NCBI GenBank assembly: GCA_902363515.1 | Contig: CABJAN010000027.1 | Location: forward strand, 1 to 44,752 | Reading direction: 5' to 3' | DNA from: Bacillota bacterium | GTDB taxonomy: Bacteria > Bacillota > Clostridia > Lachnospirales > Lachnospiraceae | Length of the DNA: 44,752 nucleotides | Notes under the pieces: model-generated | What the model was told of the DNA's origin: nothing | What the model saw: the letters and a program-made list of their open reading frames with translations, nothing else | The model's database searches: none | In this document: in pieces, positions 33,730 through 40,782 of the stretch | Layout of the letters: every line of letters begins with the position of its first letter | Numbering within the stretch: the stretch's first letter is position 1 | Program-made: the position numbers and the translations under genes

Positions 33730-34745
33730 ATGAACAAATTTATAGTCTTTTAAACGAAATAGATAATCATTCAGATTCCTATGAACTTCCACCGGTATCT
33801 GATTTAGAAATGAAAGAATGGAAAAAACAGTTTTCTTCCCGCCGTGTTTCCCACCGCAGCCATAAAAAATATGTCGCTGCCGCAGTAGTATGCATTCTGG
33901 GTGGTTCTCTGCTTTTTCCTCCCACACAATTTATGGCTTACGCTGGTATGAAGACTGTCACCTACAACCTTTCCCAGTTTCTTGGGATTCAAAAGGACTT
34001 ATCCCCCTATCGCACTGTTGTAGGAGAATCCATTACCAAAGACGGATATACGGTTACACTCAATGAGGTAATCCTGGATGAGAACATTCTTTATGTTTCT
34101 GATACTCTTACGCTTCCTCAAAAGGACGAATATTCTCAAACACAGACTCCACCTCTTGCAGATATTGACGTCTTTATTAATGGTAAAATGGTTTCCTGGG
34201 GCGCCAGCGGCGAAGCGGAATCTGCAGATGACTATAACATTGTTTCTTACAGAAGAATTGCTCTTGACAGTCTTGACTCCTCACAGAACCTGGATATTGA
34301 ACTGCGTTATTCCATGGACACCAAAAGCTTTGGCAGCTTTTCTTTCGCCGCTACAGGCAAAGATCTGATGGCTTCCACCTATACAACTTCCCTGGATACC
34401 AAGATCATGCTGCCGGATAATACCTCTATCCATTTCTACAAATATTCATCAAATACTATGGGACAGAGGATTTTCTTTAAAACATCTACTCCTGATACAG
34501 TTCCTGACTATGATATTCTCTTAAAAGGAACCGATGACCTGGGCAATCCGGTACAATTTTCCATCCGTACTGTAAACGCAGGTGTTGGATGCATGGAAGT
34601 AGATACACTGAAAAACGGATATGTCAGTGATGAAGCGCAGGCCCTGACACTTACTCCATATATTTCCCAAACCCCTCAGGGCAATGGCAAAATAATCCAG
34701 GACTATCAGCCTGCTGGTGACAGTTTTACTATTACTGTAAAATAG
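33726..34745 (+). CDS. DUF4179-type membrane anti-sigma factor
   Basis: 339 residues: a short cytoplasmic N-terminus (about 1-45) that would bind the sigma factor, one membrane helix (about 48-66, 'YVAAAVVCILGGSLLFPP'), and an extracytoplasmic region. The external part has 'GESITKDGYTVTLNEVILDENILYVSDTL' near 100-130 (seen, quoted in part), typical of DUF4179 and related RsiX-like proteins. There is no zinc-binding HxxxCxxC motif, so it is not a ZAS-type anti-sigma. Overlap with the ECF gene supports function as its regulator. The signal sensed is probably at the cell envelope, which is inference. Confidence 0.88.
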   Translation: MNEQIYSLLNEIDNHSDSYELPPVSDLEMKEWKKQFSSRRVSHRSHKKYVAAAVVCILGGSLLFPPTQFMAYAGMKTVTYNLSQFLGIQKDLSPYRTVVGESITKDGYTVTLNEVILDENILYVSDTLTLPQKDEYSQTQTPPLADIDVFINGKMVSWGASGEAESADDYNIVSYRRIALDSLDSSQNLDIELRYSMDTKSFGSFSFAATGKDLMASTYTTSLDTKIMLPDNTSIHFYKYSSNTMGQRIFFKTSTPDTVPDYDILLKGTDDLGNPVQFSIRTVNAGVGCMEVDTLKNGYVSDEAQALTLTPYISQTPQGNGKIIQDYQPAGDSFTITVK

Positions 34746-34762
34746 AAACCTCTCTTCATATG

Positions 34763-34811
34763 AAAAGGTGACACAGAAACCACATGTCTGATGGTTTCTG
34801 TGTCACCTTTT
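34763..34811. terminator. Strong bidirectional terminator (20-bp perfect stem)
   Basis: AAAAGGTGACACAGAAACCA (34763-34782) pairs without mismatch with the segment 34792-34811 over a 9-base loop. A and T runs at the two ends give U-tracts on both strands. It ends the ECF operon on the plus strand and the seven-tRNA operon on the minus strand. Confidence 0.93.
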
Positions 34812-34817
34812 TAATAC

Positions 34818-34898
34818 TGCGGATGACAGGACTTGAACCTGCACGTCGTGGACACCAGAACCTAAATCTGGCGCGTCTGCCAATTCCGCCACATCCGC
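34818..34898 (-). tRNA. tRNA-Leu (anticodon TAG)
   Basis: An 81-base cloverleaf on the minus strand. The acceptor GCGGATG pairs with CATCCGC plus discriminator A; the anticodon arm is CCAGA-TTTAGGT-TCTGG with anticodon TAG; the T-loop is TTCAAGT. A variable arm (GTGTCCACGAC region) is present, as expected for leucine tRNA. CCA is not encoded. Last gene of the tRNA operon. Confidence 0.93.
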
Positions 34899-34953
34899 AT
34901 TTGTTTCTACTTTGAAAGAAAAAAGTCCAAACCCATTTGGATTTGAACTCAAG

Positions 34954-35026
34954 TGAAGCATCGGGGATTCGAACCCCGGACAACTTGATTAAAAGTCAAG
35001 TGCTCTACCGACTGAGCTAATGCTCC
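34954..35026 (-). tRNA. tRNA-Lys (anticodon TTT)
   Basis: A 73-base cloverleaf on the minus strand. The acceptor GGAGCAT pairs with ATGCTTC (one G-T) plus discriminator A; the anticodon arm is CTTGA-CTTTTAA-TCAAG; the T-loop is TTCGAAT. Confidence 0.95.
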
Positions 35027-35039
35027 ATATTGTTTAAAA

Positions 35040-35111
35040 CTGGGCTAGCTGGATTCGAACCAGCGAGTGCAGGAGTCAAAGTCCTGTGCCTTACCGCTTG
35101 GCGATAGCCCA
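35040..35111 (-). tRNA. tRNA-Gln (anticodon TTG)
   Basis: A 72-base cloverleaf on the minus strand. The acceptor TGGGCTA pairs with TAGCCCA, starting with U as usual for glutamine tRNA, and the discriminator is G; the anticodon arm is CAGGA-CTTTGAC-TCCTG. Confidence 0.95.
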
Positions 35112-35130
35112 AGACCGCCTTACGGCTAAA

Positions 35131-35205
35131 GGTGGATAAAGGGATTCGAACCCTTGGCCTCCAGAGCCACAATCTGGCGCGCTAACCAACTGCGCTATAC
35201 CCACC
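35131..35205 (-). tRNA. tRNA-His (anticodon GTG)
   Basis: A 75-base cloverleaf on the minus strand including the encoded G at -1, which pairs with C73 as in bacterial histidine tRNAs. The anticodon arm is CCAGA-TTGTGGC-TCTGG; the T-loop is TTCGAAT. Confidence 0.95.
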
Positions 35206-35238
35206 GTATCCAAATCACGTACCCTTTGGAGGTACCAG

Positions 35239-35312
<74 letters not shown>

Positions 35313-35341
35313 ATCCTGTTAAGCATTTAAGGCTTAACGAA

Positions 35342-35412
35342 AGCGGGTGATGGGAATCGAACCCACATATCCAGCTTGGAAGGCTGGTGTTCTACCACTG
35401 AACTACACCCGC
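35342..35412 (-). tRNA. tRNA-Gly (anticodon TCC)
   Basis: A 71-base cloverleaf on the minus strand. The acceptor GCGGGTG pairs with CACCCGC, discriminator T; the anticodon arm is CCAGC-CTTCCAA-GCTGG; the T-loop is TTCGATT. Confidence 0.95.
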
Positions 35413-35438
35413 AATGCTTATGTTCTTGTAAAGAACAG

Positions 35439-35513
35439 TCGGGGTGACAGGATTCGAACCTGCGACCTCCTGGTCCCAAACCAGGCGCTCTAGCCAAGCT
35501 GAGCCACACCCCG
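35439..35513 (-). tRNA. tRNA-Pro (anticodon TGG)
   Basis: A 75-base cloverleaf on the minus strand, first gene of the operon. The acceptor CGGGGTG pairs with CACCCCG, discriminator A; the anticodon arm is CCTGG-TTTGGGA-CCAGG. Confidence 0.95.
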
Positions 35514-35562
35514 TAAGTGTTTTTTCTTGTCCTCCGAACTCTCTTGCCCGGCGACAAGGTAT

Positions 35563-35591
35563 ACTATACCACTACTGTTTAAATATGTCAA
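35563..35591 (-). promoter_or_regulatory. Consensus promoter of the seven-tRNA operon
   Basis: On the minus strand, TTGACA (35591-35586), exactly 17 bp, then TATAGT (35568-35563). It lies 50 bases upstream of tRNA-Pro. The region upstream (35592-35650) is strongly A/T-rich with A-tracts, like an UP element for stable RNA genes. Confidence 0.88.
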
Positions 35592-35718
35592 CACTATTTT
35601 TAAATTTTTTTTTATTTTTTTGCAAAAGTTTTTTTATAGCATCTTTTCCCTTATAAAACGTCATTTATCCTGCCGGATCATACGATGTAAAATCCCATAA
35701 TCCGGCAGAACGCTTTCC

Positions 35719-36204
35719 TTAATCTTCCAGGTAATGCACTGTATAATGAGCCTGCCCGTTTCTATCTATTTCCATCATGATATAGCTGGGCTCCCTGCCC
35801 CATTGTCTTGGGTATGAGAGACTTCCTGGATTTAAAATGGTAATATTGTCCTGAATATCAATCTCAGGACGATGGGTGTGGCCATACATGACAATCTGGG
35901 CTTTTCTGGATAACGCCTCTTCCTTTAAACGGTTGGTTCCCATAGAAACCCCATAATAATTCCCATGAGTAATAAAAACGCGATAATTTCCCAGCCAGAA
36001 CTCTTCTTCTCTTGGCAAATCAGAAAAGAAATCATTATTTCCTGCCACCATATGAACAGGACAGTCCACAATCTGTTCTATATAGTCTTCATGGCCTTCC
36101 ACGTCTCCTAAATGAATAAAATGGTCTATAGCTCCTACCTGCTCCAGTATGATTTCCAAGTTTCTGTCATGTCCATGTGTATCACTGACAATTAATATCT
36201 TCAT
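35719..36204 (-). CDS. Small metallophosphoesterase (YfcE/MJ0936 type)
   Basis: A 161-residue calcineurin-like phosphoesterase with all metal-ligand motifs: 'SDTHGHDRN' (D-x-H), 'HLGDVEGHEDY' (G-D), 'AGNNDFFSD' (GN-x-D), 'ITHGNYYGV' and 'GHTHRPEID'. Relatives hydrolyse phosphodiesters in vitro, and the physiological substrate is not settled. It is cytoplasmic. It lies 35 bases after the RdgB gene, likely co-transcribed with it. A paralogue is encoded at 38008-38550 in the same run of genes. Confidence 0.92.
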   Translation of the reverse strand: MKILIVSDTHGHDRNLEIILEQVGAIDHFIHLGDVEGHEDYIEQIVDCPVHMVAGNNDFFSDLPREEEFWLGNYRVFITHGNYYGVSMGTNRLKEEALSRKAQIVMYGHTHRPEIDIQDNITILNPGSLSYPRQWGREPSYIMMEIDRNGQAHYTVHYLED

Positions 36205-36239
36205 GTAACAGAATCCTCTCCCTGTTCCTTTCTCTTTCC

Positions 36240-36839
36240 TTATAACACTGCTTCCTTTTCCAGCAATTCTTTCATCTTTCTCAAGGCATTTCCACGATGA
36301 CTGATACTGTTCTTGTCTTTTGGTGAAAGTTCTGCTGTACTCATTCCACGCTCCGGAAGATAAAAGATAGGATCATAGCCAAAACCATTCTCCCCTCTCT
36401 CCTCATATCCAATTCTTCCTTCAATGGTTCCTCTGACTACCATTTCTCTTCCATCTGGAAATGCTGCTGCAATAGCGCAGACAAATCTTGCAGTACGCTG
36501 TTCATCCGGCACTCCCTGAAGACGGTCAATCAGGTTCTGATTTTTAATCCGATAGGAGGTATCCTCTCCCATATATCTGGCAGAATAAATTCCCGGCTCT
36601 CCATTTAAGTAATCAATCTCAAGGCCTGAATCGTCTGCCATAACCATCTCACCTGCCAGCTTACATACTTCTCTAGCTTTAATCAAAGCATTTTCTTCAA
36701 AAGTCTTTCCGTCCTCTACAATATCTGCAGCAATACCTGCCTGCTTCATAGAAAGAATTTCCAGAGGAAGATCCCCCAGTATTTCTCTGATTTCCACCAT
36801 CTTATTTTCATTTTCTGTAGCAAAAATCATTCTCTTCAT
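36240..36839 (-). CDS. rdgB: XTP/dITP diphosphatase (HAM1/RdgB family)
   Basis: A 199-residue house-cleaning nucleotidase that removes dITP, ITP and XTP. Seen: substrate loop 'FATENENKMVEIREIL', 'VMADDSGLEIDYLNGEPGIYSARY' (split: catalytic Asp-Asp and the SAR motif), 'GFGYDPIFYLPE' and 'SHRGNALRKM'. Length is standard. AGGAGCTG precedes ATG 36839. It lies between the THUMP methyltransferase and the phosphoesterase with gaps of 17 and 35 bases, suggesting one transcript. Confidence 0.95.
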   Translation of the reverse strand: MKRMIFATENENKMVEIREILGDLPLEILSMKQAGIAADIVEDGKTFEENALIKAREVCKLAGEMVMADDSGLEIDYLNGEPGIYSARYMGEDTSYRIKNQNLIDRLQGVPDEQRTARFVCAIAAAFPDGREMVVRGTIEGRIGYEERGENGFGYDPIFYLPERGMSTAELSPKDKNSISHRGNALRKMKELLEKEAVL

Positions 36840-36856
36840 GTATGTCAGCTCCTCTC

Positions 36857-38008
36857 TTACACCCTGCTCTTTTTTGGCGGCTTCGGTCCCAAAAACTGAT
36901 AAAAATAGGTTTTCATCATGCCGTTGTAAATTTTCCGGTTTTTATCTGCTTTTCTTCCAATATACCGTTCTGCGTCTGCATAGGCGGTAATCAGATACAT
37001 GGACCAGGAATCCAGCCCTTCATAACTTCTTCCAATGGCTTCATAAAGTGCCGGAAGATTTTCCCGTTCCTCAATTCTTTCTCCATATGGAGGATTTGTT
37101 ACCACAAATCCATATTTCTTAGGATGTCTTAAATCTTTTACATCTCTCTGTTGAAAATGAATGAGCTTGTCCACTCCTGCCAGTCTGGCATTTTCTCTTG
37201 CAGCTTTTATAATCTCTCCATCTAAGTCATAACCCTGGATATCCGTCTCAATGTCCAGGTTCACCAGGTCATTGGCCTCATCATGGATATTATACCAGTG
37301 TTTTCTGGAAATCAAATTTTTCCAGTCTTCCGACAAAAAGCTGCGGTTCATCCCAGGCGCAATATTGGCTGCCATCATGGCTGCCTCAATCGGAAATGTT
37401 CCACTTCCACAGAAAGGATCCACTAGGATTCTATCTTTATTCCAAGGAGTAAGCTTCAAAAGGGCCGCTGCCAAGGTTTCCGTAATAGGCGCCTTGCTGG
37501 TAAGCTGGCGATAGCCACGTTTATGAAGAGATACTCCTGTGGTATCAATTCCAATGGTAGCCACATCTTTCATAAAAGCAACACGAATAGGATAACTTGG
37601 CCCATCTTCTTCAAACCACCCTACATGATACACAGATTTCAGCCTCTCTACCATGGCTTTCTTCATAATAGATTGTATATCGGACGGGCTGAAAAGCTGA
37701 CTTTTCACAGAATTTGCCTTTGCCACCCAGAACTTTCCATCCACAGGAATATAATCTTCCCATGGAAGAGCTTTTGTTTTCTCAAACAGCTCCTCAAAGG
37801 TCACTGCCTTAATCTTTCCTACTTTTAAAAGGATTCTTTCTGTTGTTCTCAAAAAAATATTTGCTCGTACAATGGCTTCAGCATCCCCTAAAAAGGTTAC
37901 TTTTCCATCCTCTACCTCGCTAATCTCGTATCCTAAGTCCTGGATTTCTCTTTTCAACACTGCTTCCAGTCCAAAATGGCAGGGTGCAATGAGTTCAAAT
38001 GTTTTCAT
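36857..38008 (-). CDS. THUMP-domain class I SAM RNA methyltransferase (RlmL-N/YpsC type)
   Basis: A 383-residue RNA N2-guanosine methyltransferase. The N-terminal ferredoxin-like and THUMP region (about 1-155) includes 'LIAPCHFGLEAVLKREIQDLGY' (quoted as family opening) and 'VAKANSVKSQLFSPSDIQ'. The methyltransferase domain has 'LVDPFCGSGTFPIEAAMMA' and the catalytic 'VVTNPPYGERI'. It corresponds to the N-terminal half of E. coli RlmL, the usual form in Firmicutes, probably acting on 23S rRNA. A TTG at 38011 keeps the frame open, but ATG 38008 is better; it overlaps the phosphoesterase stop as TGATG, so the two are coupled. Confidence 0.92.
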   Translation of the reverse strand: MKTFELIAPCHFGLEAVLKREIQDLGYEISEVEDGKVTFLGDAEAIVRANIFLRTTERILLKVGKIKAVTFEELFEKTKALPWEDYIPVDGKFWVAKANSVKSQLFSPSDIQSIMKKAMVERLKSVYHVGWFEEDGPSYPIRVAFMKDVATIGIDTTGVSLHKRGYRQLTSKAPITETLAAALLKLTPWNKDRILVDPFCGSGTFPIEAAMMAANIAPGMNRSFLSEDWKNLISRKHWYNIHDEANDLVNLDIETDIQGYDLDGEIIKAARENARLAGVDKLIHFQQRDVKDLRHPKKYGFVVTNPPYGERIEERENLPALYEAIGRSYEGLDSWSMYLITAYADAERYIGRKADKNRKIYNGMMKTYFYQFLGPKPPKKSRV

Positions 38009-38550
38009 CAAAGCTGTAGCTCCTTCACAATTTCTCCGTTAAATCCACGGATACTGAATAATCCATTCTCTAAAATTGCATATGTGGGAATATTCCCTTC
38101 TTTTGGAATAGAAACAGAACCTGGATTTAAAATGGTATAGTTTTCTTTTTTCTCTGCACGAAGCACATGGGTATGTCCATGAACAAAAATATCCCCTTGC
38201 TTCATAGGCGGAAGATTCTCTTCATTGTACACATGTCCATGACTTGCATAGAGAGTTCTCTCTCCATCCATAAGAATGCAATAATCTGCCATAATAGGGA
38301 ACTGTAGCACCATCTGATCAACCTCTGCATCACAGTTGCCCCGCACCACATAAAGCTGTTCTTTTACCTCATTGAGCATTTGGATTACCTGCTTTGGTGC
38401 ATAATCCTTGGGCAGATCATTTCTCGGACCATGATAAAGCAGATCGCCCAATAAAATCAGGCGGTCTGCCTGTTCTTCTTTATACGCATCCAGCATCTTC
38501 CTGCAATAATATGCAGAGCCATGTATATCTGAAGCAAACATATATTTCAT
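38008..38550 (-). CDS. yfcE: YfcE-type phosphodiesterase
   Basis: A 180-residue metallophosphoesterase of the YfcE group. Motifs: 'FASDIHGSAYYC', 'LLGDLLYHGPRNDLP', 'VRGNCDAEVDQ', 'YASHGHVYNEENLP' and 'HGHTHVLRAE'. The 'YHGPRND' segment is characteristic of YfcE itself. The frame opens at 38580, but ATG 38550 with AGGAGA upstream gives the family N-terminus MKYMFASDIHG. It overlaps the methyltransferase start. It differs clearly from the shorter phosphoesterase at 35719-36204. Confidence 0.93.
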   Translation of the reverse strand: MKYMFASDIHGSAYYCRKMLDAYKEEQADRLILLGDLLYHGPRNDLPKDYAPKQVIQMLNEVKEQLYVVRGNCDAEVDQMVLQFPIMADYCILMDGERTLYASHGHVYNEENLPPMKQGDIFVHGHTHVLRAEKKENYTILNPGSVSIPKEGNIPTYAILENGLFSIRGFNGEIVKELQL

Positions 38551-38589
38551 AAGTTTCGGTTCTCCTTTTGTTTTTTCCATTATTTTGCA

Positions 38590-38931
38590 TTATTCCTGAT
38601 TCGTTTTTATTCTACTATGCTCTGTGGAAAAAAACAAGTTAGAACCTTGATAACATCGAATTCCTCCTACTACAGATTTCACCTGATATCCCATTTTCGT
38701 CAATTCCCTTGCAGCAAATAAGCTGCTGCTTCCTCTCTCACAGTAGAGAATGAGCTGTTTTTTCCTTGAAAACTGCCTACAAGTATTCAGATTTTCATAG
38801 GGTATATTCACAGCAGTCCTAATGTGGCTTTTCTTGTATTCCTCTGGTGTCCGTAAATCTATAATCACCGCATCCAGCCTGTTAATATAACCATCCAGGT
38901 CTCTTGCGGAAATCGTTTCAATAGGCAGCAT
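38590..38931 (-). CDS. Rhodanese-like domain protein
   Basis: A 113-residue single-domain rhodanese. Seen: 'AVIIDLRTPEEYKKSHIRTA', 'VNIPYENL' and the active-site loop 'YCERGSSS' with Cys64, followed by 'AARELTKMGY'. It can carry a persulfide sulfur for transfer. It is cytoplasmic. The start ATG 38931 has AAGGAAAC upstream. It is the border gene between the housekeeping run and the second accessory block. The C-terminal 20 residues ('YQGSNLFFSTEHSRIKTNQE') extend past the normal end of the domain. Confidence 0.9.
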   Translation of the reverse strand: MLPIETISARDLDGYINRLDAVIIDLRTPEEYKKSHIRTAVNIPYENLNTCRQFSRKKQLILYCERGSSSLFAARELTKMGYQVKSVVGGIRCYQGSNLFFSTEHSRIKTNQE

Positions 38932-38982
38932 AAACTAGGTTTCCTTTTTATTTTAGTATATGGCACAAAAGAGCAGAATGTC

Positions 38983-39414
38983 TCAAAAAGGTGGGTCCCC
39001 AAAAACTGTCTGCTCTTTATTCTTTCCCACATCAGGCAATTCTTCATTTCCGATTCCATGGTGTGTACCTGTATAGACACTATCCTCCACTCTCACAGAA
39101 TACTCTTTTTCACCGCTTGCATTACCAATTATTCCACCTATATCATTGCGATAGACAATTTTTCCCGTTTGATCCTTATATTCTTCAGGGTCATTGATTT
39201 CTATTTCTCCGGTATTTTTACAATGGATAATCTAGAAAAACGCATCTTTCGAATTGATATATTTCGCAGATTTCTCATCATTATCTGTAGATAAATCTAA
39301 CCCTTTTCCTACTTTCTTTTCTCCTTTGTGTAAATAATATTTTGTATCTATTATTGTATCAAATCCACAAAGGCTCTTGGAATTCAATTCTGTCGGAATG
39401 CTGAGTATTTTCGT
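38983..39414 (-). pseudogene. Decayed gene remnant with in-frame stop and no start
   Basis: One reading frame stays coding-like from just after the XRE stop to TGA at 38985-38983, about 143 codons. It is broken by a TAG at 39234-39232. Before the stop it reads '...HKGEKKVGKGLDLSTDND' and '...YINSKDAFF'; after it 'HCKNTGEIEINDPEEYKDQ' and 'NDIGGIIGNASGEKEYS', ending 'FGDPPF'. It has no credible start codon or ribosome binding site, so the 5' part appears lost. I do not recognise the family. It sits where araC sits in the first accessory block. Confidence 0.55.
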
Positions 39415-39415
39415 T

Positions 39416-39694
39416 CTATTCTTTCTTCATCAGCTGAACCTGTAATGTCATTCCCAACGCCGCTGCTATCCGCACCATCATTTCCAGGGATGGGTTATAA
39501 TTACCGCTTTCAAATCTTGTAATGTTCGTTCTTGGAATTCCTGCACATTTTGCAAGATCTGCCTGCGTCATACCCTGGATTTTTCTGCAACGCACGTACT
39601 GCTCAATAACAGACTGCCTGATATTCTTCTGCTCTATTTCTATTACAATTTTCTGCTCACCTGATGCATAAATATAATCCATACTATTTCTCAT
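39416..39694 (-). CDS. XRE-family helix-turn-helix repressor-like protein (copy 2)
   Basis: A 92-residue paralogue of the protein encoded at 1317-1592 (about 69% identical by eye). The helix-turn-helix reads 'RKIQGMTQADLAKCAGI' then 'PRTNITRFESGNYNPSLEM' and 'VRIAAALGM'. The recognition helix PRTNITRFESG is identical in the two copies, so both may bind either operator. The open frame runs up to 39775, but ATG 39694, preceded by GGAGGAAGAG, is the likely start. It overlaps the 3' end of the ParB-motif gene by 11 bases, an arrangement that couples translation of the two. Confidence 0.85.
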   Translation of the reverse strand: MRNSMDYIYASGEQKIVIEIEQKNIRQSVIEQYVRCRKIQGMTQADLAKCAGIPRTNITRFESGNYNPSLEMMVRIAAALGMTLQVQLMKKE

Positions 39695-40415
39695 AATTTG
39701 TACTCTCTTCCTCCATACGTATATGCAAATGTTTTCTGGACTTCTTATATTTTGAACAAAATTTTCCGGCAACATAATCTATTTTGTCTACACATATAAA
39801 ATCTTTCCCTGTTTTTGTATTCACCATTAAAATGTCTCCAGGAACAACCGGAGCTTTTAATGTATAAATCCAAATATATCGTTTTCTGCTCTTTTTCCTC
39901 CATTTTCCATCAGAAAACTTTACATGAAATCCTCTGACAATTTTTCTCAGAGGTTGTTCAGCTACCCTTTCATAAACATCTGCATGTACATTATATTTTT
40001 TCGCCAGAAGATAAGATATGTAACCGTCCGTAAGCTGTTTATCCTCATCCACTACAATTGCATGAGGAAGCTTCTTCGTTTTCTGATAATATTGTTCATA
40101 ATACCATATCTTCTCTGGTGAAGGATCCGACATCAATTCCGTTCTGATTTCCTTAATCGAGCAGGCATTCGTGAGTGTTCCGACCGAAATATAAGATAAA
40201 ATCCCTTTCAGCCAATCCGCATTTCTCAATAGTTTTTCCGCACAGAAAACTACTGTATCACGATTTTTCCGTTCCACAGGGAGATACATGTTCGCAATAC
40301 CGGAATAGTTCATGCCTGCGGACAGAAGCAGATCATCAATCTTTCTGATCAGTTCTTCGTTTTCCTGTTCATTGTCCATATCCAGATTTAAATATACTTC
40401 TAATGTTTCATTCAT
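39684..40415 (-). CDS. ParB-motif protein of unknown function (copy 2)
   Basis: A 243-residue paralogue of the protein encoded at 1610-2323, about half identical. The best conserved stretches are 'LPHAIVVDEDKQLTDGYIS' then 'YLLAKKY' (ParB/sulfiredoxin-like core), 'HVKFSDGKW' with a basic run, and 'VVPGDILMVNTKTGKDFICV'. The N-terminal 100 residues are more variable but share 'GMNYSGIANMYLPV' with copy 1. Conservation of the core and C-terminal barrel-like segment against drift elsewhere argues for a maintained biochemical function. AAGGGGG precedes ATG 40415. No named family recognised. Confidence 0.75.
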   Translation of the reverse strand: MNETLEVYLNLDMDNEQENEELIRKIDDLLLSAGMNYSGIANMYLPVERKNRDTVVFCAEKLLRNADWLKGILSYISVGTLTNACSIKEIRTELMSDPSPEKIWYYEQYYQKTKKLPHAIVVDEDKQLTDGYISYLLAKKYNVHADVYERVAEQPLRKIVRGFHVKFSDGKWRKKSRKRYIWIYTLKAPVVPGDILMVNTKTGKDFICVDKIDYVAGKFCSKYKKSRKHLHIRMEEESTNYEK

Positions 40416-40435
40416 TAAAATTCCCCCTTTTCAAA

Positions 40436-40484
40436 GAATCATATATGATACCCACAATGTATCTTATACGGTTCTTTTTATCAA
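40436..40484 (-). promoter_or_regulatory. Sigma-A promoter overlapped by XRE operator (copy 2)
   Basis: On the minus strand, TTGATA (40484-40479), 17 bp, then TACATT (40461-40456). The inverted repeat is GAATCATATATGATAC (40436-40451) and GTATCTTATACGGTTC (40459-40474) with a 7-bp gap. The first arm is identical to that at 2344-2359 and the second differs from copy 1 at two positions. Same geometry relative to the -10 and -35 as copy 1. Confidence 0.8.
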
Positions 40485-40782
40485 GAGGTTCCATTGAAAA
40501 ATCAATGCTTTCTCAGTTGAAAATGCTATTTTGCAATTTTTAGCCTATTCGTGGTCTGGATGGAGCAGCTTGAATTAGCGGCATTTAACATGCGGTGTGA
40601 TTACAGACAAAATGGAAAGAAGTATTTGACAATAGAAGCGATATAGGATTCCCCCGTTTATTTGTTTAGTGAATTTTTACTGAATCAGTAAGATGCTCTT
40701 AAGAGCAAGAATTTTATGACGCCAAATGCCTTAGACGGCATTGGGACAAATGTGCTTCGGCAGTACAGAATTACCGCCGACT
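40485..40782. other. Gene-free stretch with short coding-like remnant and palindromes
   Basis: No complete gene. On the plus strand 40560-40646 reads as a 28-residue frame beginning MEQLELAAFNMR and ending TIEAI. It has no ribosome binding site and looks like a scrap of a longer gene. A 14-bp palindrome TGCTCTTAAGAGCA lies at 40692-40705, and AATGCC/GGCATT forms a small hairpin near 40723-40742 that could end the Rpn-family transcript. Confidence 0.35.

Noticed and set aside
38865..39080. 71-residue minus-strand frame overlapping the rhodanese start
   Set aside because: It overlaps the 5' end of the rhodanese gene in another frame and includes its ribosome binding site; the remnant at 38983-39414 explains the rest better.
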